From positions 7,266,645 to 7,330,644 of the forward strand of contig NZ_AP018178.1 in NCBI RefSeq assembly GCF_002368195.1: a stretch of DNA of 64,000 nt. The letters are read 5' to 3'. The stretch's first letter is position 1. Every line of letters starts with the position of its first letter. This DNA comes from Calothrix sp. NIES-2100 (lineage in GTDB: Bacteria; Cyanobacteriota; Cyanobacteriia; Cyanobacteriales; Nostocaceae). Both the position numbers and the translations under genes were made by a program. The notes under the pieces are model-generated. The model did no database searches, had not been told where the DNA came from, and saw nothing but the letters and a program-made list of their open reading frames with translations. This document shows positions 34,378-41,736 of this stretch, piece after piece.

Positions 34378-34413
34378 AATAAAGTGTTCTATTCTGATCC
34401 CAGCTAATCCGGA

Positions 34414-34558
34414 TAAAGTTGTCAAAGCCAAAAAAGTAAAATAACTAGAATTCAGAAACATTCAGTGGCAAGATGCATCTAAGGTATCAGAAGAAGCGAA
34501 AAATCGACTTGAAACTTTCGCGTTTCAAACCAGATTTAGGAGGCGAATAGGAGAAGTT
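34414..34558 (+). promoter_or_regulatory. hetF proximal leader with NsiR1-complementary site
   Basis: 145 bp between the last TCCGGA and the hetF start. It contains GATGCATCTAA (34472-34482), a fragment of the array consensus. TGCATCTA (34474-34481) is complementary to TAGATGCA in the 5' end of NsiR1 copies. The ribosome-binding site is AGGAGGCGAATAGGAG (34539-34554) before GTG. Confidence 0.6.
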
Positions 34559-37045
34559 GTGACCCAGGAATTTCAAATTTCCGTAACCCCAGTAGGGCAA
34601 AATGACTACTTGGTGCGCACGGAACAGGTTGCGCCTGGGGTGCCATTGGCAGAAGAACTAGTGACTTGGCCTGTAGCTGATTGGTTAGCAGCTGCTGGAC
34701 ATCTGATGAATGATCCGTTGACATCAGTGTTACAGGGGGATGCGTTTGCAAGAAACTCTGTCAACCTAGTGGCTTTGGGTCAGCAACTTTATAATGCACT
34801 GTTTAAAGGCACTCTCAGAGATAGTTGGATTACAGCACAAGGTATTGCTCAAAACCAACAACAACTATTGCGTTTACGCTTAGGGCTAAAAGACCCTCGG
34901 TTAGCTCGTCTGCCTTGGGAAGTAATGCACGCAGGCGATCGCCCTCTAGCCACTGGGCATTATGTCGCTTTTTCTCGCTACCAAACTGGAATTTTACCAG
35001 CATCTCGTTTGCCATCGAACAATATACCACAACCATTAGAAGAAGGTGGTATCAAAGTATTGATGGTGCTTGCGTCTCCCACAGATCAAGCGCGTCTCGA
35101 TCTGCTCAAACATGAAGCGATCAAACTCCAAGCTGAGCTTAATCGCCATGTACCGCGAGTTTCTGAAAGTGGCAATTATCTTCCAGACATAGAACTCACT
35201 TTGCTCAACCAACCAGGAAGAGAAGAATTAACACAGGCTCTGGAACAAGGACGATATCATGTCCTGCACTACTCTGGTCATAGTAACCTAGGTGCTAACG
35301 GTGGTGAAATTTATCTTGTCAGTAGCAGAACAGGCTTAACAGAAACCTTAAGTGGGGACGATCTGGCTGGTTTGCTCGTCAACAATAATATCCAAATGGC
35401 TGTGTTTAACTCTTGTTTGGGAGCATACAGAGCAAATTCGGATACTACTGAAGAAACAGGAGAACGTAACCTCACAGAAAGCTTGGTGAAACGCGGACTC
35501 AGGAGCGTGTTAGCCATGTCAGAGCGGATTCCTGATGAAGTAGCGCTGACGCTCACACAATTGTTTTACCGCAACTTGAATCAGGGATATTCTGTGGATT
35601 TGTGTGTGAGTCGGGTGCGTCAGGGATTAATTTCTGCCTACGGTTCTCACCAGATGTACTGGGCATTACCAATTCTTTATTTGCAACCGGAATTTGACGG
35701 TTTTCTCAGCCCGGAAATTCCTGAGAGTGCAGAAGTAATGACTGAGTATAATCCCGCTTTAAGAGCCAACCAAACCGCGATGTACTCTGCTGTAGTAGAT
35801 GAGTCTGATATGCCTTTGGCAATAGATGGCTCTGGTTTAGGACGGGAATCTTCGGGGCTGGACTGGCTAGGAGAAGAGACTTGGGGCGATCTCGTGGATG
35901 AAATTGAGTATGATGATCCAAGCTACGCAGAAGATTCCGCTCTTGTATCCGATTTGTTTCGCCAGCTAGATAATCAAAAAGGAACATCTGAGCAATCGCC
36001 GATGACTGCGGAACTTGTGCAACAGGTGAATGAAAATACTCTGCGATCAAGACAAGTTTCTCAGGAGATGGCTTTACCAGATCAGGAAGCTAGTTTTTGG
36101 GAAGAAGAGCCAGTTGCATCAACGGAAACTTCGACAAATTTTGCCGATAATTGGCAGAATCCATCTGTTGGACGTTCACCACAAGTATCATCAAAACGCC
36201 GCCAGCAACGCCAGTTTTGGCCAATTTTTGGGATGCTGGGAGCAAGTGCGATCGCACTTGTTGTTGGTCTTTTTTGGTGGCAAAGTCACAACATTTCCAG
36301 GTTACCTGACATTCCAGTCATTCCCACTGGGCCAATTACAGCCGAAAATCATCCTCCCATTGATTTAAAGAAGGCTGACAGTAATATTGTAGCCGCCACT
36401 GCTACGGAAAAATTGAGCCAAGGCGACTTGCAAGGTGGACTAGAAGCTGTGGAAGAATTACTTAACCGTGGCGTACTTCCATCTGCGCAAGCTGCCTTAA
36501 AGCTTGTGCCCGAACAGCAAGCCAATAATCCGGCTGTTAATTTTTTCAAAGGACGGTTAGCTTGGCAATCCGTTCAGATTAAAGATAAAAAATACAGCAT
36601 TGATGATGCTCGTCGTTACTGGGAAAGTGCGGTGAAAGCTGATCCAGATTCTTTTCTATATAACAATGCTTTGGGATTTGCTTATTACGCCGAAGAAAAT
36701 TTAAATCGAGCTAATGATTCTTGGTTTAAGGCCTTGAGCTTAGCTTTGAAACAACAGAATATTGCTAGTACTACATCGGCAGCTATCCAAACAACGACCA
36801 TACCCAAAGATGCTTTAACTTCCTATGCTGGCTTGGCTTTAGGGCTGTATAAATCCGCGTATAAGCAACCATCTGATAAACAATCTCAATATCTTAATGA
36901 GGCGATTAAACTTCGCCAACTGGTGATTAAGGATGATCCCGTAAATTTCCAAGTAGATAAATTAAGTAATAATTGGTTGTGGACAGAAAAAGCAATTACC
37001 GATTGGCGATCGCTCCTTCAGGAAAAAAGTCAAAATAATTTGTAA
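34559..37045 (+). CDS. hetF: HetF, CHAT-domain protease for heterocyst differentiation
   Basis: The 828-residue product starts at GTG after AGGAGGCGAATAGGAG. The N-terminal CHAT (caspase-like) domain covers about residues 60-380. The probable catalytic His is in HVLHYSGHSN (His241) and Cys in MAVFNSCLGAY (Cys286), so both residues of the dyad are present. An acidic, low-complexity stretch follows (about 395-550), then one membrane segment (about 555-577, IFGMLGASAIALVVGLFWW), and a C-terminal helical TPR-like part (about 600-800). In Nostoc/Anabaena HetF is needed for heterocyst formation and for normal turnover and distribution of HetR, and affects cell division. The NsiR1 array directly upstream confirms the identity. 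No downstream operon partner. Confidence 0.93.
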   Translation: MTQEFQISVTPVGQNDYLVRTEQVAPGVPLAEELVTWPVADWLAAAGHLMNDPLTSVLQGDAFARNSVNLVALGQQLYNALFKGTLRDSWITAQGIAQNQQQLLRLRLGLKDPRLARLPWEVMHAGDRPLATGHYVAFSRYQTGILPASRLPSNNIPQPLEEGGIKVLMVLASPTDQARLDLLKHEAIKLQAELNRHVPRVSESGNYLPDIELTLLNQPGREELTQALEQGRYHVLHYSGHSNLGANGGEIYLVSSRTGLTETLSGDDLAGLLVNNNIQMAVFNSCLGAYRANSDTTEETGERNLTESLVKRGLRSVLAMSERIPDEVALTLTQLFYRNLNQGYSVDLCVSRVRQGLISAYGSHQMYWALPILYLQPEFDGFLSPEIPESAEVMTEYNPALRANQTAMYSAVVDESDMPLAIDGSGLGRESSGLDWLGEETWGDLVDEIEYDDPSYAEDSALVSDLFRQLDNQKGTSEQSPMTAELVQQVNENTLRSRQVSQEMALPDQEASFWEEEPVASTETSTNFADNWQNPSVGRSPQVSSKRRQQRQFWPIFGMLGASAIALVVGLFWWQSHNISRLPDIPVIPTGPITAENHPPIDLKKADSNIVAATATEKLSQGDLQGGLEAVEELLNRGVLPSAQAALKLVPEQQANNPAVNFFKGRLAWQSVQIKDKKYSIDDARRYWESAVKADPDSFLYNNALGFAYYAEENLNRANDSWFKALSLALKQQNIASTTSAAIQTTTIPKDALTSYAGLALGLYKSAYKQPSDKQSQYLNEAIKLRQLVIKDDPVNFQVDKLSNNWLWTEKAITDWRSLLQEKSQNNL

Positions 37046-37083
37046 TTGATAATTCGTAATTCCTAATTATTACATAAAAACAT

Positions 37084-37110
37084 TTATTTCTCGCGCTGCG
37101 CGAGAAATAA
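37084..37110. terminator. 27-bp palindrome after hetF
   Basis: TTATTTCTCGCGC and its exact reverse complement flank a single central T, 39 bp after the hetF stop. A hairpin formed here could end the hetF transcript; a related GATCGCGGCGCAGCGCGAT palindrome follows at about 37145. Confidence 0.55.
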
Positions 37111-37210
37111 TACGTCCTTATTAAATACCAAACCTCCACGCTCCGATCGCGGCGCAGCGCGATTTATTGATGGGGATTATCTTTTTACTTTTTACTTCTT
37201 AACACCTTCA

Positions 37211-37402
37211 ATGAAACACTATGATATTAAGATATTCTATAGTGAAGAAGATAATAGCTACATTGCTGATATTTCTGATTTAAAATACTGTTCAGCATTT
37301 GGCTCAACAGCAGAAGAGGCTCTTTGCGAAGTCTTGAAAGCAAAAGAAGCATGGTTAGAAGCTGCTACAATGTCAGGAAAAGCAATTCCTGAAGCCAGAT
37401 AG
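37211..37402 (+). CDS. HicB-family antitoxin-like protein
   Basis: The 63-residue product matches the HicB partial RNase H fold: YDIKIFYSEEDNSYIADISDL, then CSAFGSTAEEALCEVLKAKEAWLEAA and a final short tail (quoted in parts). It ends without the DNA-binding RHH/HTH domain found in longer HicB antitoxins, as in other short cyanobacterial versions. No HicA toxin frame is found on either side within 170 bp. It may act with a toxin elsewhere or be a remnant. Confidence 0.82.
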   Translation: MKHYDIKIFYSEEDNSYIADISDLKYCSAFGSTAEEALCEVLKAKEAWLEAATMSGKAIPEAR

Positions 37403-37620
37403 CTTCATAATTCATCAATTAAGCTGCGCTCGCCTTTTTTTCTCATCGCAGTGCGATCGCCCCAATCTTCAAATCAAATTTAAGTATAATTTAGTACACT
37501 AAATTATTATCCATCAGTTATCTTCGCCCTACCTATCAGCATAATTAATCGGGGATCGCTTGCTGTATTGTTCACATTTTGTTACAAAAGTACAAAGAAC
37601 TTCTAGAGACCCAAAACCTC

Positions 37621-38415
37621 ATGTTCGGCGGACTTACTGGTTTAACAGATCCTAAAGGCACAGATTGGGGAGAGCGAATGCTCAACACAGTCGCTAGCCA
37701 AACGATTCGCCACCTGTTTACCCAAAGCGAGTCAGTAGAAGTCTTTGTGCGCTGCTATCCCTCCAGCAAACTGTTGCAAGGCAGCATTGATAGTTTCAAA
37801 ATGAGTGGACGTGGTTTAGTCATCCGTAGAGAATTTGCGGTAGAGGAGATGTCTTTTGAAACGGATGCAGTCGCCATTGATTTCGGCTCGGTTTTAAGTG
37901 GCAAATTAACTCTCAAACAACCAACTCAAGCGATCGCACAAGTGATTTTATCAGAAACTGGTATTAATCAGGCTTTTAATGCTGAATTGGTAAGAAAACG
38001 TTTAGTTAACCTTTCTCTACCTGCCTTAACGGCGTTATCTGGCGGTAAACCAGTCTCTTTTCCAGAAATTCAAGTACAACTATTGCCAGAAAATCGCCTG
38101 CGGATTTTGGCAAAGGCTGATTTAGATAATGGCGAACTCGTACCCCTAAATATGATTGTCAGCTTAGCTGTGGAACGGCGGCGACGGGTTTCTTTCCGAG
38201 ATCCTAAACTGGAACTGGACTTAGTCCCAGAAGCACAAAGGGAAATCTCGCGCACCTTGAGCTTAGCACTGGTAGAAATATTAGATAATATGGTCGATTT
38301 GGATCGCTTTGACCTGGATGGGGTGAAAATGCGACTCAACCGTTTAGAAACTGAGGGGCAAAAATTAATTTTCAGTGGATATGCTGAGATTGAGCGTATA
38401 CCTAGTAGTTCTTGA
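37621..38415 (+). CDS. DUF2993 family protein
   Basis: From ATG 37621 the product has 264 residues (a TTG at 37579 would add 14). It belongs to DUF2993, a lipid-binding-like (LmeA) beta-rich family common in cyanobacteria: MLNTVASQTIRHLFTQSESV, CYPSSKLLQGSIDSFKMSG, and VDLDRFDLDGVKMRLNRLE near the end. It lacks a clear signal peptide, so cytosolic or membrane-peripheral location is likely. Function unknown. Confidence 0.82.
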   Translation: MFGGLTGLTDPKGTDWGERMLNTVASQTIRHLFTQSESVEVFVRCYPSSKLLQGSIDSFKMSGRGLVIRREFAVEEMSFETDAVAIDFGSVLSGKLTLKQPTQAIAQVILSETGINQAFNAELVRKRLVNLSLPALTALSGGKPVSFPEIQVQLLPENRLRILAKADLDNGELVPLNMIVSLAVERRRRVSFRDPKLELDLVPEAQREISRTLSLALVEILDNMVDLDRFDLDGVKMRLNRLETEGQKLIFSGYAEIERIPSSS

Positions 38416-38827
38416 GCGCATTGATTCACCGATAGAAAAAGAAAAAATGTGATTTTTTATACTAAAATCTTTTTAAGTTGCGCGATATTCGCTCTCACCG
38501 ACCAAGGGTGGGGCTACACAAACAAAGCCCAGCGACCTGGGCTAATTAAGCGCATCTTCATCCAGAAACGGTATTAGCGGAAAGCAACGGAAATACCCCT
38601 TTCAAGCTGACTCAAAAAATCTCTTGTTTTCTCTGGAGCGCTCTTTGCGTCCTCTGCGGTTGAAAATATTTGGTTTAACCTTATTAGGCGCAGAGAACAC
38701 GATAAAGGAGGTGATAGAGGAATTTATTTTGCAGAATTTGTATGCACCTTGAAAGGCGTAGTTATAGGAAAGTTCAGATGTTTACCTAGACAAGTATTGG
38801 GCGATTATTTTTATCTGAAAAAACTAA
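38416..38827. other. Intergenic region with dispersed hairpin element
   Basis: Between convergent DUF2993 and ugd genes. It holds copy 2 of the hairpin element (38490-38546) and then 280 bp without features apart from a TCTTTGCGTCCTCTGCGG stretch that is a common cyanobacterial repeat. Confidence 0.5.
38490..38546. repeat. Dispersed hairpin element, copy 2
   Basis: CGCTCTCACCGACCAAGGGTG, GGGCTACACAAACAAAGCCC and a CAGCGACCTG hairpin ending GGGCTAATTA. It aligns base for base with the element at 11524-11580 in its outer parts and differs in the loop. Confidence 0.75.
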
Positions 38828-38855
38828 AAGCTGCCTAGAAAACTCTAGGCAGCTT
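38828..38855 (-). terminator. Terminator of ugd
   Basis: AAGCTGCCTAG / CTAGGCAGCTT, a perfect 11-bp stem with a 6-nt loop, followed on the minus strand by TTAGTTTTTTC. It lies 31 bp after the ugd stop. Confidence 0.85.
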
Positions 38856-38885
38856 AATCATCAAAAAGATTTTAAAAAATGTTTT

Positions 38886-40277
38886 CTATCGACCAATACC
38901 TACATATTGGAACCCAGCTCTGACCATTGTTTCAGGGTCAAGGTAGTTACGACCATCAATAATCACTGGATGATTCATCAAGGTTGCCATCTTGGCATAG
39001 TCGAGAGTGCTAAACTGTTGCCATTCAGTCACAAGTACCAAAGCATCGCAGCCGTCAGCGAGTCTTTCAGCGTCGGTTTCTACTAGGACACCAGAAAGGC
39101 CATGACGTAGACCTGTTTGAGAAACAATTGGGTCGTAGGCTTTAACTTTAGCTCCCAGGCGGTTTAGTTGTTCAATCAGGTTAAGTGCTGGCGCATCGCG
39201 TAAATCGTCGGTATCTGGCTTAAAGGTGAGACCAAGTAGACCTACTGTTTTACCTTTGAGGATTTTCAACACTTGCTGGAGTTTTTCTAAAGCAATCAGG
39301 CGTTGGCGTTCGTTGACGCTGACAGCAGATTTCATTAGCTGGGCTTCATAGCCATAGTCATCAGCAGTGTGAATCAACGCTGCTACATCTTTGGGGAAGC
39401 AGGAACCACCCCAACCAATACCAGCTTGTAAAAATTTGTTACCAATGCGGGAGTCTAAACCAATACCTTTGGCAACTTGGGTGACATCCGCACCAACGCG
39501 ATCGCAAATGTTAGCAACTTCGTTAATAAAACTAATTTTGGTGGCTAAAAAGGCATTAGCAGCATATTTAATCATTTCTGCTGAGCTTAGGTCTGTTGCC
39601 AGGACTGGGACAGGTGGTAAAGATTTGTCTTCAGCGTACTGACGTTCCACAATGGGAGTGTACAGTTCTTTCATTAAAGCGATCGCTTTTTGACTGTTAC
39701 CACCCAGCACAATGCGATCGGGGTTAAAGGTGTCGTAAACGGCTGAACCTTCACGTAAAAACTCTGGATTGCTGACTACATCAAACTGATATGCAATCTC
39801 AGGCAGTTTCTCTTCTTCGGCAACCCCACCTGCAGGTACTAGTGTTTTTTGGCGTTCAGCGATGCCATCCAGGACAATCATTCTGACCCAGTCACCAGAG
39901 CCAATAGGTACTGTAGATTTGTTTACAATTACCTTATAACCACCATTAAGATGGTTGCCAATGCCACGAGCTACAGCTTCTACATAACGTGTATCGCTTT
40001 CACCTGTTGGTAAAGGTGGTGTTCCCACAGCGATGAAGAGAATTTCTCCGTGAGCAACTCCAGCAGCCAGATCTGAGCTAAATTCAATTTTCCCTGCTTG
40101 AATGGCTGTTTGCATAATTTCTGAGAGTCCCGGCTCGAAAATCGGTGACTGCCCAGACTTCATTAACTTGACTTTCTCTTCATTGTTATCTATGCAAATC
40201 ACATCATGACCGATATGAGCCAAGCAAGCGCCTGTGACTAAACCAACGTAACCAGTACCAATTACGCAAACACGCAT
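38886..40277 (-). CDS. ugd: UDP-glucose 6-dehydrogenase
   Basis: The 463-residue enzyme oxidises UDP-glucose to UDP-glucuronate with two NAD+. The N-terminal Rossmann motif is VIGTGYVGLVTGACLA (residues 5-20). The catalytic Cys is Cys293 in GIGWGGSCFPKD. Other motifs are NPEFLREGSAV, AANAFLATKISFINE and LGLTFKPDTDDLRDAPAL. ATG start at 40277 with AGGAGTT upstream (on the minus strand GAGGAGTTAAATAGA). The UDP-glucuronate decarboxylase gene is 174 bp upstream on the same strand, so the two convert UDP-glucose to UDP-xylose for polysaccharides, glycolipids or glycoproteins. Confidence 0.97.
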   Translation of the reverse strand: MRVCVIGTGYVGLVTGACLAHIGHDVICIDNNEEKVKLMKSGQSPIFEPGLSEIMQTAIQAGKIEFSSDLAAGVAHGEILFIAVGTPPLPTGESDTRYVEAVARGIGNHLNGGYKVIVNKSTVPIGSGDWVRMIVLDGIAERQKTLVPAGGVAEEEKLPEIAYQFDVVSNPEFLREGSAVYDTFNPDRIVLGGNSQKAIALMKELYTPIVERQYAEDKSLPPVPVLATDLSSAEMIKYAANAFLATKISFINEVANICDRVGADVTQVAKGIGLDSRIGNKFLQAGIGWGGSCFPKDVAALIHTADDYGYEAQLMKSAVSVNERQRLIALEKLQQVLKILKGKTVGLLGLTFKPDTDDLRDAPALNLIEQLNRLGAKVKAYDPIVSQTGLRHGLSGVLVETDAERLADGCDALVLVTEWQQFSTLDYAKMATLMNHPVIIDGRNYLDPETMVRAGFQYVGIGR

Positions 40278-40451
40278 TCTATTTAACTCCTCGTTTTTTC
40301 TGTTTCTTCTGGATATGGAAAACTTTTAACACTACACCTATGTACAGGTAAAAAACCTATTACTATAGTACGGACTACATATAGGGTTAGCCTGTACGCA
40401 AGCGAGACAGCGATGCTCGGCATCAATCAGGAGACTAGCTGCTTTGTATCA

Positions 40452-41378
40452 CTATTTGATCCGACTGCGGAAATCTTCTATTGTCAGTTTTAACCCTTGT
40501 TGTAGCGGAATGGTAGGTTCCCAATCTAACAAGGTTCTGGCTTTTGTAATATCTGGACGACGGCGACGTGGATCGTCAGAAGGCAATGGCTCAAAGTGAA
40601 TCTTGGCATCTGGGTTGATCTGGTTTTGTACCGCCTGCGCCAATTCTAAAATGGTGTATTCATCAGGATTTCCCAGATTTACTGGACCTACATAGTCGCT
40701 ATTCATTAGCCGGATGAAGCCTTCTACTAAGTCAGAGACGTAGCAGAAACTACGGGTTTGCGAACCATCACCATAAACTGTTAACGGTTCACCCCGGAGG
40801 GCTTGAACTATAAAGTTACTTACTACCCGACCATCGTTTTCTAACATCCGTGGGCCGTAGGTATTGAAAATACGCACAACTCGAATATCAACTTTATTTT
40901 GTCTGTAGTAGTCAAAAGCTAAAGTTTCCGCAATGCGTTTGCCTTCGTCGTAGCATGAACGCAATCCAATCGGATTGACATTACCTCTATACTCTTCGAC
41001 TTGGGGATGAACTTCTGGATCGCCGTACACCTCACTAGTTGAAGCCAAGAAAAATCTTGCTTTCACACGCTTAGCCAAGCCCAACATGTTTAGTGTTCCC
41101 ATCACATTAGTTTTCACAGTTTTGACGGGATTGTACTGGTAATGCACTGGAGAAGCAGGACAAGCCAAATGATAAATTTGATCTACTTCTAACCTAATGG
41201 GTTCGGTGATATCGTGGCGGATGAGTTCAAAGTATGGATGATCCAACCATTTAAGTATGTTTTGCTTGTTACCTGTGTAGAAGTTATCCAAGCAAATAAT
41301 TTCATGCCCTTGACTTATTAGTCTATCAATGAGGTGAGAACCAATAAACCCGGCGCCGCCCGTCACTAGAATTCTCAT
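40452..41378 (-). CDS. UDP-glucuronate decarboxylase (UDP-xylose synthase)
   Basis: The 308-residue short-chain dehydrogenase/reductase has NAD motif LVTGGAGFIGSHL (residues 4-16), catalytic Ser/Thr in LASTSEVYGDP and YxxxK as Tyr143/Lys147 in SCYDEGKR. The SCYDEGKR, HLACPASPVHYQYNPVKT and RPDITKA motifs are characteristic of UXS rather than of epimerases. It makes UDP-xylose from the product of the adjacent ugd. ATG start at 41378. Confidence 0.94.
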   Translation of the reverse strand: MRILVTGGAGFIGSHLIDRLISQGHEIICLDNFYTGNKQNILKWLDHPYFELIRHDITEPIRLEVDQIYHLACPASPVHYQYNPVKTVKTNVMGTLNMLGLAKRVKARFFLASTSEVYGDPEVHPQVEEYRGNVNPIGLRSCYDEGKRIAETLAFDYYRQNKVDIRVVRIFNTYGPRMLENDGRVVSNFIVQALRGEPLTVYGDGSQTRSFCYVSDLVEGFIRLMNSDYVGPVNLGNPDEYTILELAQAVQNQINPDAKIHFEPLPSDDPRRRRPDITKARTLLDWEPTIPLQQGLKLTIEDFRSRIK

Positions 41379-41736
41379 AGTTTTCCAGTTAATTACATAT
41401 ATTGTCAGTAGCTTTTGTGCGTATTTTTTGATTACCCGATTGTGGTAAAAAACACTCCAAAAGAATATGTTTAGCTAAACATATGTTGTTAAATTTACAA
41501 AATTTTTTCTGGGTATATTTTTTTCAACCGTGTCTCACTTTTATCTATTAGCAAAATAACAAACATTAGTTAAAGATTGTAGCTTCAGATTCTAGAATTC
41601 ATCAAATCTTCAACTATATTAAGTATTTTTAGACTTAAATATGTCAAATTTTATAGTCACAAATCAGAATTTTTTAAAAAAATAACACTTAAATCGCGAA
41701 ATATCCGCGTAAAATTACTTAAAAATTTAACAGATT
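41379..41736. other. AT-rich region upstream of the UDP-xylose synthase gene
   Basis: 358 bp, AT-rich, probably carrying the promoter of the UXS-ugd pair. The one notable feature is the palindrome at 41465-41484. No gene. Confidence 0.5.
41465..41484. promoter_or_regulatory. 20-bp palindrome, candidate operator
   Basis: ATATGTTTAGCTAAACATAT is perfectly self-complementary, 87 bp upstream of the UXS start codon. Its AT-rich half-site pattern resembles a binding site for a dimeric regulator; no protein can be named. Confidence 0.4.

Larger units (their letters stand above)
32520..34413 (-). repeat. Tandem array of 14 NsiR1 units
   Basis: TCCGGA elements at 32610, 32743, 32875, 33010, 33143, 33276, 33409, 33541, 33673, 33805, 33938, 34070, 34208 and 34408 give steps of 133, 132, 135, 133, 133, 133, 132, 132, 132, 133, 132, 138 and 200 bp. 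Each step holds one promoter and one transcript with terminator, all reading on the minus strand, away from hetF. The array and its position upstream of hetF match the NsiR1 locus of Nostoc sp. PCC 7120. TCCGGA near -35 is the motif of HetR-dependent DIF+ promoters described there. Confidence 0.9.

Noticed and set aside
32520..34413. CRISPR array
   Set aside because: Spacing is regular, but the repeated part is about 60 nt plus promoter, the 'spacers' are themselves repeated, and every unit has a promoter and a terminator. No cas genes are near.
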